Of a stretch of 64,000 nt of DNA, positions 60,213-64,000 are shown one piece after another (position 1 is the stretch's first letter; each line of letters opens with the position of its first letter). The notes beneath the pieces were generated by a model that worked only from the letters and a program-made list of their open reading frames with translations, ran no database searches and had not been told where the DNA came from. The position numbers were made by a program, and so were the translations under genes. The stretch lies in the NCBI RefSeq assembly GCF_030824435.1, contig NZ_JAVBXS010000024.1, forward strand, positions 45,498 through 109,497. The letters are read 5' to 3'. Origin of the DNA: Rheinheimera sp. Its GTDB lineage: Bacteria > Pseudomonadota > Gammaproteobacteria > Enterobacterales > Alteromonadaceae.

Positions 60213-61310
60213 ATGCGTATTTTATCGCTGTTGATCATCAGTTGTTGGCTCTGCACTGCTGCCCATGCCGGTAGCAGACCCTTGTTGGATATTGTTGATA
60301 TTCAGGGGGTACGTGATAACCAGCTGGTGGGTTATGGTCTGGTGGTAGGTTTACCCGGCTCTGGTGATAAAGCCCAGATCAAATTTGCCGCCCAGTCGCT
60401 GAACAATATGCTGAAACAATTTGGTGTGCAGTTGGACGAAGCGACTTTACCAAAGTCAAAAAATGTGGCTGCTGTTGCGGTACAAGCCACTTTGCCACCA
60501 ATGTCCAGCCCGGGTCAGGCGATTGATGTCACTATTATGTCGCTTGGCGATGCGAAAAGTCTGCATGGTGGTAGTTTAATGCTAACGCCACTGCGTGGTG
60601 TTGATGGCAAAGTGTATGCGCTGGCACAAGGCAATCTGGTTGTCGGTGGTATTAATGCCGAAGGTAAAAACGGTTCTTCTGTGACTGTGAATGTGCCCAC
60701 TGCAGGTATTATTCCTGGTGGCGCCATTATTGAGCGCAGTGTGGAAAGTCTGGATCAGGGCGGTGATTTGGTACTGAATCTGAAAAAGCCCAACTATAAA
60801 ACGGCCCGCAACGTAGTGACGGCCATCAATGGTACTTTTGGACCTCAGGTCGCCAGAGCCGAAAACTGGTCTAAGCTGGTGATTAGTGCCCCCCGTGATG
60901 CCGACAGCCGCAATACCTTTATGGCGATGCTGCAGGATTTAGTGGTGGAAGAAGGGGCGCAGCGGCCAAGAGTAGTATTTAACAGCCGCAGCGGTACTGT
61001 GGTGATCAGTGATGAAGTGCGGGTAAAAAGAGCAGCTGTCAGTCACGGCAATTTGACTATTACTATCAGTGAGCAGGAAGGTGCTATTCAGCCGTTGCCC
61101 TTTAGTCAGGGACGAACAGTACCAACCCAAAGCAGTGGTGTTGATGTCAGCCAGCAAACCGCCAATATGATGGTCTGGCCTGAAGGCACTTCTCTTGACA
61201 CTATAGTGCAGGCAGTCAACAGCATGGGGGCGACCCCGGCTGAGCTGATGTCAATTTTACTGGCGCTGGATAAAGCCGGCGCCCTTGATGCTGATGTGGT
61301 GGTGATCTGA
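60213..61310 (+). CDS. flgI: Flagellar P-ring protein FlgI
   Basis: 365 residues with a signal peptide (LSLLIISCWLCTAAHAG). FlgI phrases: RPLLDIVDIQGVRDNQLVGYGLVVGLPGSGDKAQ, LPPMSSPGQAIDVTIMSLGDAKSLHGGSLMLTPLRG. It assembles in the periplasm as the P ring with FlgA help. Its TGA shares a base with the flgJ ATG (TGATG). Confidence 0.97.
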   Translation: MRILSLLIISCWLCTAAHAGSRPLLDIVDIQGVRDNQLVGYGLVVGLPGSGDKAQIKFAAQSLNNMLKQFGVQLDEATLPKSKNVAAVAVQATLPPMSSPGQAIDVTIMSLGDAKSLHGGSLMLTPLRGVDGKVYALAQGNLVVGGINAEGKNGSSVTVNVPTAGIIPGGAIIERSVESLDQGGDLVLNLKKPNYKTARNVVTAINGTFGPQVARAENWSKLVISAPRDADSRNTFMAMLQDLVVEEGAQRPRVVFNSRSGTVVISDEVRVKRAAVSHGNLTITISEQEGAIQPLPFSQGRTVPTQSSGVDVSQQTANMMVWPEGTSLDTIVQAVNSMGATPAELMSILLALDKAGALDADVVVI

Positions 61311-61786
61311 TGCAACGAATCGACAACTCACAACAAATAGCTATTGATCCGCAACAAAGTACCCAGGTTCATAAAAACCTGAGTGAAGATCAGTCGTTAC
61401 AGCAGGTTGCGGAACAGTTCGAAACTTTGTTTTTGCAAATGGTGCTGAAAAATATGCGTTCGGCCAGCGATGCTATTGCAGGTGACGATGGCATGTTCAG
61501 CAGTCATGAACAGCAGATGTTCCGAGATATGCATGACAGTCAGATGGCGCAGCAGATGGCCGCCAACAGCCAGACCGGTCTTGCAGTGCAGATTGTCAGA
61601 CAGTTTTCTGGGCAGCAGAGCACTGCCCCGGCTGATGCTGCTGAAAATTTTTCACCAGCAACATTAAAGTTACCGCCGGAAACGGTCGCTGAACAACAGT
61701 ATCAGGACTTTGGTTCTACGGTCGGCACTATGGCGCTGAGTCAGCCTTTACAAAGGCCAGTGGTCTTTAAAGAGAATAACGAATGA
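61310..61786 (+). CDS. flgJ: FlgJ rod-cap protein, short form without muramidase domain
   Basis: 158 residues, against about 310-330 for the two-domain FlgJ. The rod-binding N-domain is complete (QQVAEQFETLFLQMVLKNMRSASDA, MFRDMHDSQMAQQMAANSQTGLAVQIVRQF). The C-terminal glucosaminidase domain is absent and the stop overlaps flgK, so the gene is not a recent truncation. The wall-cutting activity must come from another enzyme, perhaps the polar FlgJ. Confidence 0.93.
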   Translation: MQRIDNSQQIAIDPQQSTQVHKNLSEDQSLQQVAEQFETLFLQMVLKNMRSASDAIAGDDGMFSSHEQQMFRDMHDSQMAQQMAANSQTGLAVQIVRQFSGQQSTAPADAAENFSPATLKLPPETVAEQQYQDFGSTVGTMALSQPLQRPVVFKENNE

Positions 61787-63117
61787 GCATGTTATATAAC
61801 GGTGTGTCCGGCTTAAATGCATCCAGCGCTGGTTTACAGATTGTCAGCCAGAACGTCGCTAATGCTAAAGTTGCGGGTTATAGCCGTCAAACCGTTATAT
61901 TACAAACCAACGATGGCCCGCTGAACGGGGTCAAAATCACCAAAATTGAACGTATAGTAGATGGTTTTCTGAATGACGATATCTGGCGCACTAAATCAGA
62001 TTTGAGTTATTACGAAAGTTATCAGGATTATCTGGGTTACCTCGAAGAAGTACTAGGCACTGACTCGCTGAATCTGAATGACGCCGTTGCCAAGCTGAAT
62101 TCTGCTTTTAATGCTGCATTGTCATCGCCTGAGTCGCCCGCCTACCGGCAGCAGGTGATTTCATCAGCCAGTGCTATGGTGCAAAACTTACAACAACTCA
62201 ATGGCGCTTTAACAGGCCAGGTTGAAAAGCTCGGTTTTGAATTAACTGCGCTCACTGGCAACACTAATACTGTGCTGGCCGACATCGCCGAATTAAATGC
62301 AAAAATCAGCGAAGCCACAGCATTGGGGCACGACACCTCAGTGTTAATGGATAATCGTGAGCAGGCAATTATTGAGTTGTCCGGTTATATTCAGGTGGAT
62401 GTGACCACACAGGCCGATGGCAGTCTGCATATCACAACTTTAAATGGCTCTCCTTTGGTGATGGCTGGCAAAGCCGCAACTCTGAGTGTGGCAGGCACTG
62501 ACGTTACATTAAAATTTAACAACCAGACTTTTTCAGTACCCACAGGCGTAGGTGGCAGTCTTGGTGGATTGTTAAAAGTGAATGCCGATGTATTAGAACC
62601 AAGCCGGCTGGAGTTAAGCACTCTGGTGGCAGGTATTGCCGATGCGGTGAACCTTTCATTGTCAGAGGGTTTTGATTTAAATGGTAATGCTGGTGTGCCA
62701 CTTTTTGTTTATAACCTGGCCGACCCTTTAGGTTCTATTGAAGTGAACAGCGCCATGACAATAGAGCAGCTGGCATTTCGTGGTCGGATACCTGATGGTA
62801 TGGGCGGTTGGTTGCCAGCTGGTGGCAAGGGTGACAACAGTAACCTTATCAATGTGATAGATTCGATGAAAGGTGTTGCAGCTGGTTACGACACACTGAT
62901 TGGCAAGTTGGCGATTCAGAGTAAACAAGTGCAGTCGAGCATTAAAACTTCTGTGGTGCTGAATGACAAAGCAGTGGCAGCCCGTGCCAGCGTCAGTGGG
63001 GTTAATCTGGATGAAGAAGCGGCTAACCTGACTTACTACCGGCAACTTTATGAAGCAAACGCTAAAGTAATCAGTACGGCAGATCAAATGTTTATGACTT
63101 TAATGGCGATGTTCTGA
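61783..63117 (+). CDS. flgK: Hook-filament junction protein FlgK
   Basis: 444 residues. N-terminal MSMLYNGVSGLNASSAGLQIVSQNVANAKVAGYSRQTVILQT and C-terminal SGVNLDEEAANLTYYRQLYEANAKVISTADQMFMTLMAMF are diagnostic. Shorter than E. coli FlgK (547) through a reduced central domain, as in other lateral systems. Overlaps flgJ by four bases; FlgN is its chaperone. Confidence 0.96.
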   Translation: MSMLYNGVSGLNASSAGLQIVSQNVANAKVAGYSRQTVILQTNDGPLNGVKITKIERIVDGFLNDDIWRTKSDLSYYESYQDYLGYLEEVLGTDSLNLNDAVAKLNSAFNAALSSPESPAYRQQVISSASAMVQNLQQLNGALTGQVEKLGFELTALTGNTNTVLADIAELNAKISEATALGHDTSVLMDNREQAIIELSGYIQVDVTTQADGSLHITTLNGSPLVMAGKAATLSVAGTDVTLKFNNQTFSVPTGVGGSLGGLLKVNADVLEPSRLELSTLVAGIADAVNLSLSEGFDLNGNAGVPLFVYNLADPLGSIEVNSAMTIEQLAFRGRIPDGMGGWLPAGGKGDNSNLINVIDSMKGVAAGYDTLIGKLAIQSKQVQSSIKTSVVLNDKAVAARASVSGVNLDEEAANLTYYRQLYEANAKVISTADQMFMTLMAMF

Positions 63118-63127
63118 GGATAAAACA

Positions 63128-64000
63128 ATGCGGATCAGCAGCAGCCAGTTTCATGACAGCACCATCCGGAATATTCAGGACAGCAGCTCCAAATATAGCC
63201 AGTTGTCGGTGCAAATGGCGACCAATAAGCGTATTACCAGACCTTCTGACGACCCGCTTGGCAGTGTGCTGGTATTAAGGTTGAATTCCGAGCTGACTTC
63301 ACTTGCACAATATGGTCAGAATATGGAGTTGGTCACTTACACCTTAAGGCAACAGGAAACTCAGCTAAGCAGTATTAATAACCTGTTGTTTTCAATGCAG
63401 GAGTTGACGACAGCTGCAGCAGATGGTTCTTTTGGTACTGCAGAGTTGCAAGCCATGGGTAATGAAATGGCGGTATTAATGCCGGGTATTGTTGATTTGC
63501 TGAATGCAAAAGACGGTAGTGGTAATTTTCTGTTTTCCGGCAGCGAAATTGACAAACAGCCTTTTGTCACTGATCTCGCAGGCACTTATTCTTATCAGGG
63601 TGACGCGCTGGTACGCAAAGTATCTGTGGCTGAGAATACACTGGTTGATGCGAATATTGTTGGCAGCGAGCTGGTACCTGGTGCCACCTTTTTAAACGAT
63701 TTAAAAGATTATGTTGCTTTGCTGCAGGCGCCACCGGCTGCAGGTGTTGGCACTGAATCACGCGATATGATGGTAAAACTGAGTACAGTGCTTTCAGACA
63801 CCACCAGTGCTATTACCAAAATTGGTGGTATTGTCAGTTCTTTAGAATCGTTAGAATACACCAACAGTGACATTTCGCTGTTTACCGAAAATTTGCGTGA
63901 CGATTTATCCGTGGTGCATTACCCGTCAGCTTATATTGAGATGAACAATGCGCTGGCGGCTTATGAGTCAACGCTGAAAGTCTATAGTTCAGTGTCGCAG
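63128..64000 (+). CDS. flgL: Hook-filament junction protein FlgL (3'-truncated)
   Basis: 291 codons seen; the frame runs off the right edge. ATG with GAGGA upstream, start MRISSSQFHDSTIRNIQD, then TNKRITRPSDDPLGSVLVLRL, the conserved flagellin-like block. SGSEIDKQPF-type loop in the middle and helical LSTVLSDTTSAITKIGGI later. FlgL links FlgK to the filament. Eleven bases after flgK, same operon. Confidence 0.95.
   Translation, partial: MRISSSQFHDSTIRNIQDSSSKYSQLSVQMATNKRITRPSDDPLGSVLVLRLNSELTSLAQYGQNMELVTYTLRQQETQLSSINNLLFSMQELTTAAADGSFGTAELQAMGNEMAVLMPGIVDLLNAKDGSGNFLFSGSEIDKQPFVTDLAGTYSYQGDALVRKVSVAENTLVDANIVGSELVPGATFLNDLKDYVALLQAPPAAGVGTESRDMMVKLSTVLSDTTSAITKIGGIVSSLESLEYTNSDISLFTENLRDDLSVVHYPSAYIEMNNALAAYESTLKVYSSVSQ

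Overview
The window is bacterial chromosome from a gammaproteobacterium. The gmk-rpoZ-spoT-recG neighbourhood, the recQ/yigI/rarD grouping, a DUF3630 gene touching recQ, and a complete lateral-type (secondary) flagellar locus suggest the Alteromonadales and relatives (for example Rheinheimera or Shewanella-like organisms). The genus is an inference. No tRNA, rRNA, IS element, phage gene or CRISPR array was seen. The first and last genes are cut by the window edges.

Layout, left part (1-28.2 kb). A 5'-truncated prolyl oligopeptidase is followed by a lone MbcA/ParS-type (DUF2384) small protein. On the minus strand come a CBS-domain protein, a small exported protein and a cyanide-insensitive-type cytochrome bd operon. 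That operon contains two very short membrane ORFs (59 aa directly after cydB, 39 aa directly before cydA) and has an FNR/ANR-like box upstream. Divergent from it is a histidine kinase / NtrC-type regulator pair. Next are a YkgJ-type cysteine-cluster protein, a PAS-GGDEF-EAL sensor, a DUF3630 protein with recQ, then yigI, rarD, recG, two tandem periplasmic solute-binding-like genes, ridA, spoT, rpoZ, gmk, a DUF4442 hotdog protein, an anchored hypothetical protein, and a Maf-type (DUF115) flagellin-glycosyltransferase-like gene with a small partner.

Right part (28.5-64 kb) is one uninterrupted lateral-type flagellar locus: flagellin, fliD, fliS, fliT-like, fliK, fliL, a sigma-28 factor, motA, motB, a PilZ gene, fliMNPQR, flhBA; then a long leader with a c-di-GMP-I (GEMM) riboswitch; then motY-like, lafK, fliEFGHIJ; then on the minus strand flgA-flgM-flgN and a GGDEF gene; then flgBCDEFGHIJK and the start of flgL. 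It encodes hook-basal body, export apparatus, stator, filament, sigma-28, anti-sigma and a sigma-54 activator, but no chemotaxis genes. FliM has a degenerate N-terminus, LafK has a receiver domain without its Asp, and FlgJ lacks the muramidase domain, as expected for a secondary system.

The main theme is c-di-GMP. Inside the flagellar locus there are an RNA sensor (riboswitch before motY-lafK-fliE), a protein sensor (PilZ between stator and switch genes) and a source (GGEEF cyclase with an intact I-site next to flgN). This suggests that transcript output, motor function and second-messenger synthesis of the lateral flagellum are wired together locally.
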